Shown here: positions 23,975-35,334 of the stretch, piece after piece
Numbering within the stretch: the first letter of the stretch is position 1
How the letters are laid out: every line of letters starts with the position of its first letter
Assembly: GCA_036362985.1 (NCBI GenBank)
Contig: JAYGXS010000003.1
Location: forward strand, 40,603,091-40,667,090
Reading direction: 5' to 3'
DNA length: 64,000 nucleotides
Source of the DNA: Ligula intestinalis
Taxonomy: Eukaryota > Platyhelminthes > Cestoda > Diphyllobothriidea > Diphyllobothriidae
The notes under the pieces: model-generated
What the model was told of the DNA's origin: nothing
What the model saw: the letters and a program-made list of their open reading frames with translations, nothing else
Databases searched by the model: none
Position numbers and translations under genes: made by a program

Positions 23975-23999
23975 ATGCTATCTGCCTAGACGACTAACT

Positions 24000-25570
24000 G
24001 CTGTGCGGGTGCTGGTGGGGCTCGAAAATGAGCCCCATGTGTGAGTTACGTAAGCGATCAGTGAACAGTAATCAACGAGTGTACATGAACAGTTTAGAAA
24101 GTACTGACTTTTGTATCTGTTATTATTCTGTGTTATTTTTCCGTTTTTATGCGCGCCCCTTCTCATTACTAACCAGGTATAAAAACATTATGGCCTACCC
24201 AATTCATCTCCCCTCTTTAACCATCCAAAAAAAATGCCGACAGTAAATCCCATTTCTAGCACTCTCTTTGCCTAGTGCGCCCACTTATCGGACATTTTGC
24301 ATATAAAAAGTACGACAAAATTGGTGTTCAAACCACAGACAACGAAGACTGAGAGAGATAGGGAGAGAGAAGAGCTCTCTTTGAGGCAAACTGCACGGCA
24401 TTTTGGGTCAACAGCTCTAGCAGAAAGTGAAAGTGAAGGACAAATTATTTTTTGCGTCGTAGCGTTCAGTGGACTTGACTGACCTCAAATTTGCGCAATA
24501 TCTTCATTCTGCCAGCGGCTTGAGAGTAAGGATAACTTGGTAGACTTAAGCGAGCATGCGACAGGCCATGCGCGCGCACGCGCGCACGTAAAAGCGCTGC
24601 TGCCCCGGCGATTAGAGTTTTTTGGAACTCGAGGCCCAAACGAGCTTGGTTAAGGCAGTCGCAATGGCTTGGGAATGTCTATTCACATATACAACCTTAA
24701 AGCGGCCTATAAGGTCAGATTTTATAGTTTCCACTAGTTTATACTTTATAACGGCTTGTTGAAAATGAAAACGACTGTACAATAGATTGATAGTTAGGCT
24801 AGTAGAGAGTGTGCTAACACTAAATTTTGTTCGAATTGTTACACTCTAATGGTTATCGAGGTATCGACAAACCGTGGAAGGATTAATCTTCACTGTAAAG
24901 AGGAAGACGGTGGAGGGGAGGCACTTTTGTGGACTGCGTGGCCTGCATCGAAAATAATTAACGAAAATATGCTTGATAGCGTTAGCTAGGAACCTCCTAA
25001 ATTAGATACTAACTAAGTGGTTATGACAGGTATCTGCTCACAGGGTATTTTTTGGTAAGAAGTGTTTTTTCGTTGTCCTAGTCGCTGAGTCTTCTATCTG
25101 CAGCGAAATTCTGTGAACATACAAATGTGCTTTGCAACCGTCTCGCATTTCCTTCTCCATAGTCTCCGTCGTAGGCACTTTCGGCTCTGAAACGGATATC
25201 TCTGCAGTCAAGTGATGAAAAACTGGATTACTGTTTCTAACTTATGACATAGGGGTGTGAGCACTCTAAATAACGTCTCGTGGACACCACAGATCTAAGA
25301 TTAAGCCCAATTGGGGGGGAGGGAGCCATTGTTTTTTTCCTGCATGATTCACCTCAGAATTTACCAAAATATCGCCGATCTTATTTCCTCCGAAGGGCTT
25401 TCAGCATTCAGTATACGTGATTCTGTATTTTAACCCTTTGGTGAAATGACCGTACACAAGGGCAGTTGTGTGAATAAAACGCACATGTTCGCTTGAAAAG
25501 CATCTGAACGCTATGGACTTTCGAGCGAATTATACTCGTAGACACAATGAGCTACACTTTTAATTTCAGA
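24000..25570. other. LRR intron, no gene recognised
   Basis: A GA-rich run (GAGAGAGATAGGGAGAGAGA-like, near 24350) and a perfect alternating purine-pyrimidine run of 24 bases at 24567-24590 are the only structured stretches. Confidence 0.4.
24567..24590. other. alternating purine-pyrimidine (Z-DNA-prone) run
   Basis: CATGCGCGCGCACGCGCGCA followed by CGTA alternates pyrimidine and purine without a break for 24 bases. Such runs can adopt left-handed DNA. No gene start is near. Confidence 0.6.
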
Positions 25571-25576
25571 TGAATA

Positions 25577-25677
25577 CAGTAGTCGCCGGTTATTAAGCCC
25601 ACGGTTAATAGGCCCAGGCACTTATTAAGCCCAATTTGGTCTGGGCCCGAGGTGGGCTTAATAACCGGCGACTACTG
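25577..25677. mobile_element. 101-bp MITE of Tc1/mariner (pogo/Tigger) type
   Basis: Perfect inverted ends start CAGTAGTCGCCGGTTATTAA and extend over 25 bp at each side. TA dinucleotides lie directly outside both ends (25575-25576 and 25678-25679), as expected for TA target duplication. The centre (TTAATAGGCCCAGGCACTTA) is short and non-coding. The CAGTAGTC start is typical of pogo/Tigger-type elements. It is non-autonomous and the nearly identical arms suggest recent activity. Confidence 0.88.
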
Positions 25678-25679
25678 TA

Positions 25680-26755
25680 TTTTAAATGGTAGTGTCTACT
25701 AGAAAATCGTCTTTTGAGCCCCAAGCACTGTCCATACAATTATATCTGCCATTATATAATCATTGCAAAATCATGTACAAGGATTTGAAAAGCACTTCAA
25801 CAGCGGTGGCTTCAGAACTTTTGCTTGAGTCGATATTGTCTCTGGCAACAAGAATATACTTTATCTGTAGATATTGATGATGGGGCAGGCTCATTTCTTT
25901 TTAGGTTAAGTTTTTGTCTGGGAGTTGTATTTATTTGATGGTGCTGCTGACATGAATTTGAAAGTCTTCGAATAGTTCAGCCGAAACTCTCAGCGTTTCC
26001 TGTTATACCCCGACAAGTAGGCGGGAAAAGACAGAGAGACGGTTTCTGATACCAGCTACTTATTGTAGGTCAATAGAGACAGTGAATTTCTTAGCTCGTT
26101 AGTTATAGCTTATTTATGGGGCTCTGGTCGTGCTGGAACATTCCCGCCAATGGCGTGCGAGGAGCGTTCTGGAACATCCTGGCCTGTGTGCTGATTGGTC
26201 GACCCCCACATTGCGATAACCTGGTAGAAGTTCCGGAATATTTGGGCCGCATGTGTGAGCAGGCGTAGCGCGTGATGGAAGCAACAGCGCATGTTGCTTG
26301 GCCGCGCATATGACTAAGCTGGCTTGGCCTATTGCGGTACCTGTTGTCATGTGATCTTTTCACCGTAGGCCGCATTGCGACTCCCGTCTCCGTAAAATTT
26401 TGCTGATAGGGCTGTGGATAGGTTAGAGGATGGCAGCATGACACCTGCGCGTTGCGGAATATCCGTCTTACAAATGATTTATGGGTCCTCTCTAGCGCAG
26501 GTAAAATGACTTGAAAATCATCTTTTAATGATCAAATCCCGGCGCGGTTACAAGACTCCCACGTCTAAAGCACACTAACTGCTTAAAAGCAGAAGGCCTG
26601 GCTAATTCTTCTTCTGCTTATTCTCATTCTTCATTTACCCATTGCTCTGCACCTCCCGCTCCTCCTTCTCTCCTCTTTATGAATTTCCTTCTATTCCTCT
26701 TCATTCTCATTCTCATTATCATCATCCTCAAAGGTTCTTTAATTTTTCTATTTCA
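25680..26755. other. LRR intron, no gene recognised
   Basis: A 113-codon minus-strand frame at 26103-26444 lies in GC-richer sequence than its surroundings, with no family resemblance. Pyrimidine-rich sequence before 26760 forms the splice acceptor tract. Confidence 0.35.
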
Positions 26756-26759
26756 TTAG

Positions 26760-27077
26760 TTCAGTACCTTCCCCGAACCTATCCTGTGTCTCCGAGAGCT
26801 GCGTTTTCTGGACGTCAGCAGCAACCAACTCACCAGCCTTCCCTCAGACATTCAAGCTCTTGGCAAACTGGGGGCTTTGATACTGAACGACAACCAGTTG
26901 AGTAGTGTCCCATTTGAAATTGGCACCCTAAGACAGCTACGTATATTATGGATTGGCAACAATGCCATCAAAGCCCTGCCCACATCTCTGAATGGTCTAC
27001 AACATCTTAATTGGTCCATGGTCAATTGTCCAAGCACCACACTGGACGGAAATCCTCTCAGGTCTCCACCCATTAAC
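26760..27077 (+). CDS. leucine-rich-repeat protein, late exon
   Basis: The acceptor is TTTCTATTTCATTAG and the donor is AAC/GTAAGA, with 106 codons in phase 0 at both ends. It reads FSTFPEPILCLRELRFLDVS, SNQLTSLPSDIQALGKLGAL, ILNDNQLSSVPFEIGTLRQL, RILWIGNNAIKALPTSLNGL. It finishes with LDGNPLRSPPIN, the NPL..PP cap typical of the last repeat in short-type LRR proteins such as RSU1 and SHOC2 relatives. The final repeat is slightly irregular (QHLNWSMVNCPSTT). The frame stays open for a stretch past the donor, so intron retention is possible, but GTAAGA is a good donor. The terminal exon or exons were not found downstream. Confidence 0.88.
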
Positions 27078-27079
27078 GT

Positions 27080-28070
27080 AAGAATTTTTAGCCGGTCCAT
27101 TTTTTATTATTCTATCATTTTGCCATGTTTTATTACTAGCGCAACTTACAGCAACGACGATATATGCTATGAGGATGCCATTAGTAACCCGCGCTGCTGT
27201 CAGTTGACGTTCATTTTTTGACAGAATCGACAGTCTATGAGTTCCACTGAAACACAATAGAGACATGGCATCAAGTAAGAAAATGCTAGACAGGCGCTTC
27301 ATCGTGATTGGAACAACACAGTATACCTCAACATCTTTCATTTGTGAGTTAGTTTTCTCGTCAGAGACCTGGACATTCAACTACACATTCTTCGAAAAAA
27401 GCCGAAGAACTGCACTTAATACAGCAAAATTCCGTGTGGAACGTTCAGCTGAGGAGGACGCCAAAAGTACGACTTCAAAAATCTCATGCCTGCCCAAAAT
27501 GCATTATGCCAAGTCGCTATAACCTTCGGCAGGCTACCTATAGTGGGTAAATATCTTGGGATTCAAACCTTATTTGCAGCAAGTGTTGTGCATTCATTCG
27601 GTGATATTAAAATGGTATGTGCATTTTCGGGGATTTTTTCAGTATGTAAATTAAAGTACTTCAGTTCATTCTTTTTAACTGGTGATCGACGAAGTAGTTT
27701 ACAAGAAAATGTTAAACCTTCATGGTATGCTTTTTCAAAATTAATATCCTGGTCGTTCAAAAAAAACAAATAGCAAATTTTTTTGTTTCAGAGAAAACAC
27801 TAGAGGAATGATGCGAAAATGCGGCATTTTCAATTTTTCATTTCGATGACGTTGGCGAAGTGGAGTCCAATTTCATGACCACTGAGCTCGGCGCCCGCTG
27901 TATGTTAGCCAATTAATGCATTATCGAGATAGGTTATGCCAACTTTTATGGTTCGGTGGTAGTACCTAACTTGTTTCGTCCAACTCTGAGCCTAGCTGAG
28001 ATCTCATCCGGCCGACCACATGATGTCGCATAGTTAATAACATAACAATTAATATAAGCGAAGAGGCAAG
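27080..28070. other. after the last LRR exon found, no gene recognised
   Basis: Open frames of 85-95 codons on + (27265-27522 and 27486-27773) have no recognised family. If they are host exons I cannot tell. Confidence 0.3.
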
Positions 28071-28074
28071 AGCC

Positions 28075-28190
28075 AGGAAGTAATTGCGAAGAAGGAGTCA
28101 CGATCACTGGAACAGGAGTTTTAGTAGCCCGACGTTTCGGATTCCCGTCTTCTACGACTGTCGTTAGAGGTGGGTTTCGAGGAGAATCTG
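28075..28190 (+). repeat. Penelope-like terminal-repeat fragment (candidate)
   Basis: CACTGGAACAGGAGTTTTAG, CCCGACGTTTCGGATTCCCG and TCTTCTACGACTGTCG in this order resemble the terminal repeats of Penelope-like elements, in which a CGACGTTTCGG motif precedes a TCTTC-rich stretch. No coding part is attached. A similar motif order (GGGAGAGTTTTATTGTAAGT, then CTGACGTTTCAGG) occurs at 28517-28556. Confidence 0.45.
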
Positions 28191-28589
28191 AAACATCAGA
28201 TTAAAAAAGCTCTTGTTCAGGTGGTTTTGTCTCATTCTACACGATCGAGCAAAATTTTTAAATTGTGCCACCCTGCTGGACCTGTTAGGGTTACCTGTAT
28301 TGAACATTGAATTGCAAGCTAGAAATGTGGACTGGTTTGGCTTACAAAGATATATAAACCTCAAATTACCGTTGCAGATTTCTCGTTTTGTACAGAGTAG
28401 CATCTTTAAGCTAGCTGCCGTTATAAAAACGTGATCATGTAAAGCATAAAAATAGTAATAAGCGTGAAGGTGCGATTCCCAGATGGTAACTCAGAAAAAA
28501 GAAGAGCATTCACTGGGAGAGTTTTATTGTAAGTCTGACGTTTCAGGTAGTGTTAGTACATATAACATGGGCTTGGGTGCATATTGCGT

Positions 28590-29510
28590 CATGCGCTCTC
28601 GGGACGTTGAACTAACAGGCTTGTTGGTCTAGGAGATTGCAGACAATAAATAAAGAGAGTGTCGATTTTGTTTTCTTTTTCTGACTTGACGTTTCTGTCA
28701 TATATTCAGTTATAGAAGAACTTTGTTCATTGTCTTTTCCATTTCGCCATTTTGCCTTACAGAGGCCCTTTCTCTGAAATTACCCTCGTGTTTTATATCA
28801 ATTATCTATGTGCTTTAAAGTGTGAGACTTGTGGGTCCGGTTCAAGTCTTAAGGTCACCTGATCCTTAACAGTTACCGATTGATTTCTTAATGCGTCACA
28901 TGTCTAAGCAGCTCACTATACTCCTGGCAGTAAACCGTCTCTGCCGCCGACTGTGGCAGTGAACTTATGTGGACAAGTATTAAAAAACACTTGCACATCC
29001 ATATGGCCATTTGCATGTTTGAAATATGTTTGGTGTTTATTCGCCGCAAATTACTTCGTATAACATTCTAGAAAACTTCACCTCTACCAGGCTGTTAATT
29101 TTGAACAGAATTATACACAATAATTGGATCTCAGTAAGCCAAAAGATTTTAACAACCGTTTTTACGACCTAATCAGAACAATTCGAGTTCATTCTGCTTC
29201 ATGATGACCATCAGCTTTGTTTACTTCGTGTGTGTCATGAAAATTCGGGCTTTTCTAGGAGAAAAAGTATGTACGATATAGCGGTAGTTACAATACTTCC
29301 ACTGATCTGGACTGAGGAGTATTTTCTGACAAGGGAATAAACACTTTGAAATTCTGTTTTTGACTTATTTGCTGTCTTCAACTCATTATATTTAAAACTC
29401 CGTCTGTCCACCAAAGGTTCGAAACAGAACTGCCCATCTCCGTCCTGTAATCAGGATAAACTGGTTGGTGCAACTCTCGCGTAGCAAAATATTCTCTATC
29501 TCAGACAACA
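28590..29510. other. no gene recognised
   Basis: No supported coding or repeat structure was seen. Confidence 0.35.
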
Positions 29511-29518
29511 GGAAGGAA

Positions 29519-29647
29519 GCCCTTGGTGCGGTAGTGTGAAGGTTGCTTCATAACCAATTGATTCGGAATTCGAATCATAGGCCTACACGGGCTGATGACG
29601 TCAAATACGACAGAAATGACCGTTCCACTTTCCCCTTCTTTGGCAGT
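29519..29647 (+). repeat. tRNA-derived SINE, copy 3
   Basis: A tRNA-like head (GCCCTTGGTGCGGTAGTGTG, then B-box-like GGAATTCGAATC) is followed by CTGATGACGTCAAATACGA, AAATGACCGTTCCACTTTCC and CTTCTTTGGCAG. Order and spacing match copy 1, with strong divergence. Confidence 0.6.
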
Positions 29648-29994
29648 AAACACTTCTCATTCCTTGATTGCTGATCGCCATGCTGCCGTTTGCATTGGTT
29701 GTAGAGCTGAACCGTTTTAAGATCAAGTGAAAAAAGTCAATTTGCGTTCAAAAAGCAGGACAGAGGACTTTACATCACCCTTATGTTCTGATCAGCTATA
29801 CTGAGTGTTCTCCGTTAAATATTTCTTATTCCTCTCAGCATACAACTTCATGCTGCGATCTTGGAACGTCAAATGGTTATTTATTTGAATGGAAATCAGG
29901 AGGCTGTGATCTTCACTTTACCATCTTTCAGGTTTATCTTGGTTATTATCATTGCAGCTCTCTTTTTATGTGTATTCTGTGCAGTATATGACGT

Positions 29995-30185
29995 GTAGGA
30001 AGCTATCCCAGTGCGCTAAAAGCTGTGGCTTGGAAAGTTTAAAACTGATGGGATATCTCGGACCGCGCAGTCAGCCCAGTTTTTTGGAGTGGCCGACTGG
30101 CGGATTAAGAGTTAGGCTAAAATGGCTCCTTCTTACTCTGGTCTCTAGGAGATACACACATTCAACACTTTCCGAATCAGTTGTG
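29995..30185 (-). repeat. PLE 3'-tail repeat, fragment 1
   Basis: AGTGCGCTAAAAGCTGTGGC, TTGGAAAGTTTAAAACTGAT and CAGTCAGCCCAG match the sequence at 35975-36070 and the reverse complement of 42000-42095. In the last locus it forms the outer 3' end of a Penelope-like element on +, so this copy represents the same element's tail on the minus strand. Confidence 0.55.
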
Positions 30186-30189
30186 GCGG

Positions 30190-32595
30190 CAAACCCTAAG
30201 GGCGGTTCTGGTTACACCAGCCACCTGCGTTCCCTCCTGCCTTCAGTTCTCTTGACTTGACGCCGGGGCCAGGTGGCGGGCGAGGAAAGAGCGCCGTAGA
30301 TGCGGTGCAAGTCCACTCTTGCTGAAGAAAATTAATGCGGAACTCAGCATCCCTGTGCAATCATGTCGTGGGGCACATGGTTGACGTCGTCGGATAGGAT
30401 GGTTAACATTTTTGTATTTGATCCTTCTCATTTAAATAAATGAGGAACATTTATACAATAGTTTGTCAGTACCTTATATGTTGCACATTCTACTCATTCG
30501 CTTATCCCGTTCCGGAAAATGTCTGTTTTCGTGCAGACTTTGTGTCTACGTACTTGCATCGGGTAAAATGTTTACAACTTTGTGCAGAAATATACGTGAT
30601 TCTATATTCAGGCAATTTAATATATGAAGAGGCATCTATAATTATTTTGCGCAATTGAGCTCGCTTTTCATAGGGAAATAACTTAAAGAGTCCTTGCCGC
30701 ATTCGAAAATGGATTATTTCTTCAGGCGTAAGCCGTCCTAAGTGGATTACGAACAACCAAGTTTCGGATAACTCAGTTATTTTATGTGAATTTAGACAAA
30801 TTTTATTACTTAAGTTAAAACTACAGCTGTCATACACCACCTGTTAAAAATTCTGGATAAATTAGCGTGTAACTTCGAATAAATAACCTGGAGAACTTCT
30901 TTAGTACAATCATGAATATAATATAAAGTTCCTGAGTTTGCGGTTAGTATACGTGCTAACGACGCCACGCTCCATTTTTCTGAATATTAAGTAGTCCCAT
31001 TATTTTCCTAAAGGTTGCCTTCGAACCTGACTGAGACGTGTTGAATCCTGTTGGGTCATTTTAGCGCGATTTCACCAAAGTTTCACAACCTCTGAAAACC
31101 TGTCTTTGTTTTTGATATATCTGGGGTGTCTTCGGCTATTTTAAGCCTACCAAATTTTCGCCTTGAATCATTTAGTGTACTCTTACCCATCAACCGCTAT
31201 GGCTGAGAATCTTAGGTAGGTAAGTAGTAGCAGAGTTCTCGTGCTCTCCGATTCTATCTGAGTTTTCATTGAGCAGTTCGTCGCTTTCATTTTAGACAGA
31301 ATGTGTCTGCATCACTTACTACACATTTTTGTGAATAAGACGCTTCATTATTATTTTTCAGAGATATTTGACGTTTTTCCGGTAATTTCCATCCCTCAAT
31401 ATGTGTTAAGATGAGCAGTTCAGCATGAGGACATTTTTCGAAGCATGATTATTCCCATTACACGACAAAAGAAACCAGAGGGCGTTGTTGATCATTATGT
31501 CTACCGTTCATGATAGGCTGGTTGCTCAAATACCATTTTTCCATTGCAAGGGACTCGCTTACAGTATTCATGCTTTTACTGATTCAAAAGTTGCAGTAAA
31601 TCGGAATTAATTTTTGTTTGAAGATGATGATAAGTGCTTTACCCAACACACAAAAATGAAATTAATTGGAATAGTCCACTAACAAGAGGGTATTCCACGA
31701 GTTTTTTTTTAACTACTTGTTGCAAAACTTAATGCGCTAAGATTTTCAACTGAAAATTGACGTTTTTACTGTTTCATAAACGTTCGTAGCATTCCTTCAT
31801 CCTATCACAAGAAAGGAAAGGGGTAAAACCTCCCGAGCTTGAACATCCTCCCACCGGTCTGTCTTCGAAGTTCAGTCAGAATGTTGAGGAATCGCTGTGG
31901 GCGGTAGTTAAGCTTCCCCAAAGAGAGGGCACTTTCACGTCACTTAAGTGGTGTCGGTAATTAGGTTTAAGCAAGACGATGTTCTGTCGACCAATATTTG
32001 CCTTTGGAGGCTTTGGATATTCAACCAAAGCAAATAACCCCAAAGCTTAATCTAACATAGGTCATCGTGTCTTCTGTTGATTTCTTCCTACGCATTCCTT
32101 TTGATGGTTTCTGGGTCGGTCACTACCTCAAGATAAACACTCGTACTACTTTTTTCTGCGAGAAATAGGAAAGTGGTAATAGAAAATGAAAATGGCAAAC
32201 TAATGTCTTTCAATTTTCGACTCCAAAAAAAGCTTATAAATTTGAAATCAGCTTCCACTGCTCATGGTTAAATATGTAATTACAGCTAATTATTGTGCAT
32301 CATAGTGAACTTTCATTTTGATAATTAACCAAAGGGTATTTTTCATTTGGAGAGTATTTCCTATGGTCTAATCCATAAAATCAATCGAAAATACGTGGAA
32401 ACAGACCGCAGACAAAATTTGCTGATGCAAAAGCACTTAAATAATTCTGACAAGTTAATCTGTAGCAAAATTCATGCAGTCCATAGTTTGACTGTCGACG
32501 GTTGCATGATGAACTGACGTTGACTTGCTTTCGGATTGATCTCTCCGTTAAAACTTTTCCCTAATCATGAATGGTGAAGTCAAATACTGTATTAT
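30190..32595. other. no gene recognised
   Basis: This is AT-rich sequence. The minus-strand frame at 30502-30840 (112 codons) has no recognised family. No repeats shared with other loci were noticed. Confidence 0.35.
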
Positions 32596-32603
32596 GTTTT
32601 GTG

Positions 32604-32720
32604 GTCGCGACCATAACAAGTACATAGCACCGGTCCTCGTTCGATCACCGAAGTTAAGCTACGTTGGCCCAGGTTAGTGCTTGCGTGGATGACCGGCTGG
32701 GAATAGCGGGTGTTGCTGGC
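32604..32720 (+). rRNA. 5S rRNA-like sequence (gene, pseudogene or 5S-derived retroelement head)
   Basis: This 117-base stretch follows eukaryotic 5S rRNA from end to end. It opens with GTCGCGACCATAACA. Then come GCACCGGTCCTCG and GATCACCGAAGTTAAGC, with the A-box region of the internal promoter. TGGATGACCGGCTGGGAATA represents the C box, and GCGGGTGTTGCTGGC closes the sequence. Differences from the usual metazoan sequence (for example CGTGGATGACCGG for TGGGTGACCG, and AGCGGGTG for ACCGGGTG) fall in the C box and would probably weaken TFIIIA binding. No T-run terminator lies directly after it. A structured 630-base stretch follows instead. Confidence 0.72.
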
Positions 32721-34920
32721 ATCTCTCTTTGCCCGCCTAAATGGACCGCGTTATATATGCACCACTCCAACACGGAGAGCAGATCAGGGTACGGTAGGCG
32801 TTATTCGGATCTTGCTCCCATAAAAAATGCCGAACAGGGGGGAGGGAGAAGTGATACGCGTAGATACAGGCTCACGCCGCAATGGGCACATGCGCTCGAT
32901 CTCGACTTCGGTCTCTTTGACTTTTTCTGGACACAATGCTTGTAGCGGTCTCTGCCGTCCGACGCCCTCTATTGCTTTGTCCGGCGTCATTGTTCAGCGC
33001 CAGCTGCCTCCAATACCTCAGTCAGCGCTTACAGACACGCTGACCTGCAGAATTGACCTACTTCCACTCGGACACACATACACGTGTGTCTAGGTTCTCG
33101 CGGCTACCCAAGCACCACTCGAACAAGTCCCTTTTTCCCCACTTTCGGCCACTAGACGTCACTTAGGGCCACGGCGCTCCAGCGGAATGACGTGTGCTCC
33201 GAAGTCCAACTTCTTTCCATCTATTCTCCGTCCCTCCGTGTACGCAATAAACTATTCCTTCTACTCTGGCCTGCTTAAGACTTCTCCCACCTCCTTAGGA
33301 ACCGGGCCTGGGAGATTGTAGTTGTTAGGGTTAGGCCTCTTAGCCTTAACTCCTGTACGCTTTGATCGGTGAAGGAAGAGCGAATGTGCTAGATGCAAAG
33401 AAAGTCTACTTCCGCATTATATTTTGCTCAAGAATGCATTTCTATCGGCAAAATAGCCTTCTGTTTGTCCTTTGTGCACTGCGTACATTCATGACACATG
33501 CCGTTGAAATAGCCTCTACTCTGTTTCAGTCAAAATACTGTGACGATAAAATCAGCCAACCATTATTCTTTTAGGTTTGCAAACTGGGCACAAAGGCAAT
33601 GAGAAAGTACGAGGAAGACGCAAACCCGCACAAAGGACCTGGAGATTAAAACTCGTGGGGCGATTTCCTTTTCTCTGAAATATATTTATGCGTGAGCTTT
33701 CACTTTCCTGTTTATTATAAGACTTAGAATGATAGTCGAGCACACATTCTTCCAATTCTGGTTCAAAATGGCTTATTTTGGACACAGCCTCCGGGAGTCG
33801 ACAGCAATTACGACATGATCATGTGCCTATCTATCTATCGGATGCTTGTAGAAGCTGCAGTCTTAAAGCGCAAATGCTTGACTTTATGTTCTAAATCTGA
33901 TGATTCCTGATAGATCGGTCCTGTAAGTGCTAAAAAGCACGTCCGCAGGCTAACATTATCTCGTTTGGGTAAAAAAGCTATTATAATGCATTGCAAGTAT
34001 AAAGAAAGGTCGGATGAAAGATTGAATCATGCATTACTGAGCATAAATTGGAAATACATCAAAGAAATACTACACGTGAATGCTCATATCGAAGAATCTG
34101 GCAAAGATGTTGTTCGGGTAGCTGTGGAGCTATTTGTCCGACTACAAACAAGAATAACCTAGAACTCTAATAAAGCTAAACCGAATTGTATGTTATCCCC
34201 TAACTTCGTGTTAAGCCCACATTACTTGTGTTTAGATTTTGAATACTGATCGTTAGTTAATAAGTTGTATATTTCAGGCCCATTGGGCCTCATCAATAAA
34301 CAAATATTCGATAACAGGAAGTTCTAGGAATAATTGGTTTAAAAAACAGTATCGGTAGTCCATAGCTATGACACGAGTGCAACTGTTTAGGAGCAAATTT
34401 GGTAGATTCGAAAAAAACGCATATAGCAATGTCATGCGGATAGTGAAATTCAAGGGCACACACAGACGGGTCACATCTTTATCCATATTTAGACCATGCA
34501 TTCTGATACCCACTGCCTCTGTTAGTAGGGGGGGCTTGGAAGCAAACCCAGCCGAAGCTGAGCGTGGGGCAGAACAATTGGTGTTAACGAAACATTACAG
34601 GTATAGACGGGTTCCCGGCACTACACTCGGGTTCCCAAACCGGTGCGGCATAATAGAACATAGGGAACCTACCAGTTTATGATCATGATGGGCACCACCG
34701 TATGAGATCCAAAAGTCCGTCGACTCTACAAGACCATCGTTGGGGATGCCTGAGATGCGACCAAATAAAATGCCTTGATGATAGTTGATGGTCAAAGAAA
34801 CGAGAGCAGTCAAGACTGCGTACGTCCATATGACTTCCATCATTTGAATGACAGATGGTATAGAAAGACGTCCTGATTCCAGGGGACACGAGTCAGAGGA
34901 AGGTAGTTTCAAGAAGGAAT
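32721..34920. other. GC-richer stretch after the 5S-like sequence, then sequence without recognised genes
   Basis: 32721-33350 is richer in GC than the flanks, pyrimidine-rich, and ends with GCAATAAACTATTCC (a polyadenylation-like AATAAA at about 33247) and GGGCCTGGGAG. It could be the body of a 5S-headed element. Open frames at 33949-34162 (+, after an acceptor-like GTCCGCAG) and 34595-34912 (minus) have no recognised family. Confidence 0.35.
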
Positions 34921-34924
34921 CCTA

Positions 34925-35330
34925 AATTATCGATGGTCCTTGCTCGGGATCGTTGAGAAAGCTGCCCGGAAAAGATGAGGGAAACAAAGGTTAATAGATA
35001 CAGTGTTAAGATAAATGTGCAGTCTTTGCTTGAATGCACATAGACTAGTTAACGACTGAATATCAATTGGCAAATTATTCCAAATATAGCTATACCTAGA
35101 AGCAAAAAATAGAGATCTTTTTGAAGTGGAAGAAGCAGGAGGAGGTATAATCAACGTTGAATTTCTTAGGTTTTAAGGGCGAGTAACGGGAGTAAGGGCT
35201 GAAATCTTGGGGAGATTTGAACTATTATTGAGGCGAAACAGGAGACAAAGCCCTGCTTATAGTCTCCTGACCCAAAGAATTAGTCGACGCTTCCTGTAAG
35301 TTCGCCCATTAGCTCGGAGGCCAACCCCTC
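34925..35330 (-). pseudogene. LINE C-terminal fragment
   Basis: The minus strand reads RLNNSSNLPKISALTPVTRP, then LRNSTLIIPPPASSTSKRS and LFFASRYSYIWNNLPIDIQS, with CAFKQRLHIYL at the end. This is the C-terminal signature of LINE reverse transcriptases (R..FF..R....WN.LP......S...FK.RL). Only this tail remains, with one or two stops. It is a different family from the fragments at 13450 and 36817, judged by sequence. Confidence 0.75.
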
Positions 35331-35334
35331 TTTC

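Noticed and set aside
27265..27773. Two overlapping + frames after the last LRR exon, considered as the missing 3' exon
   Set aside because: They lack LRR or cap sequence and no phase-0 acceptor gives a plausible continuation.
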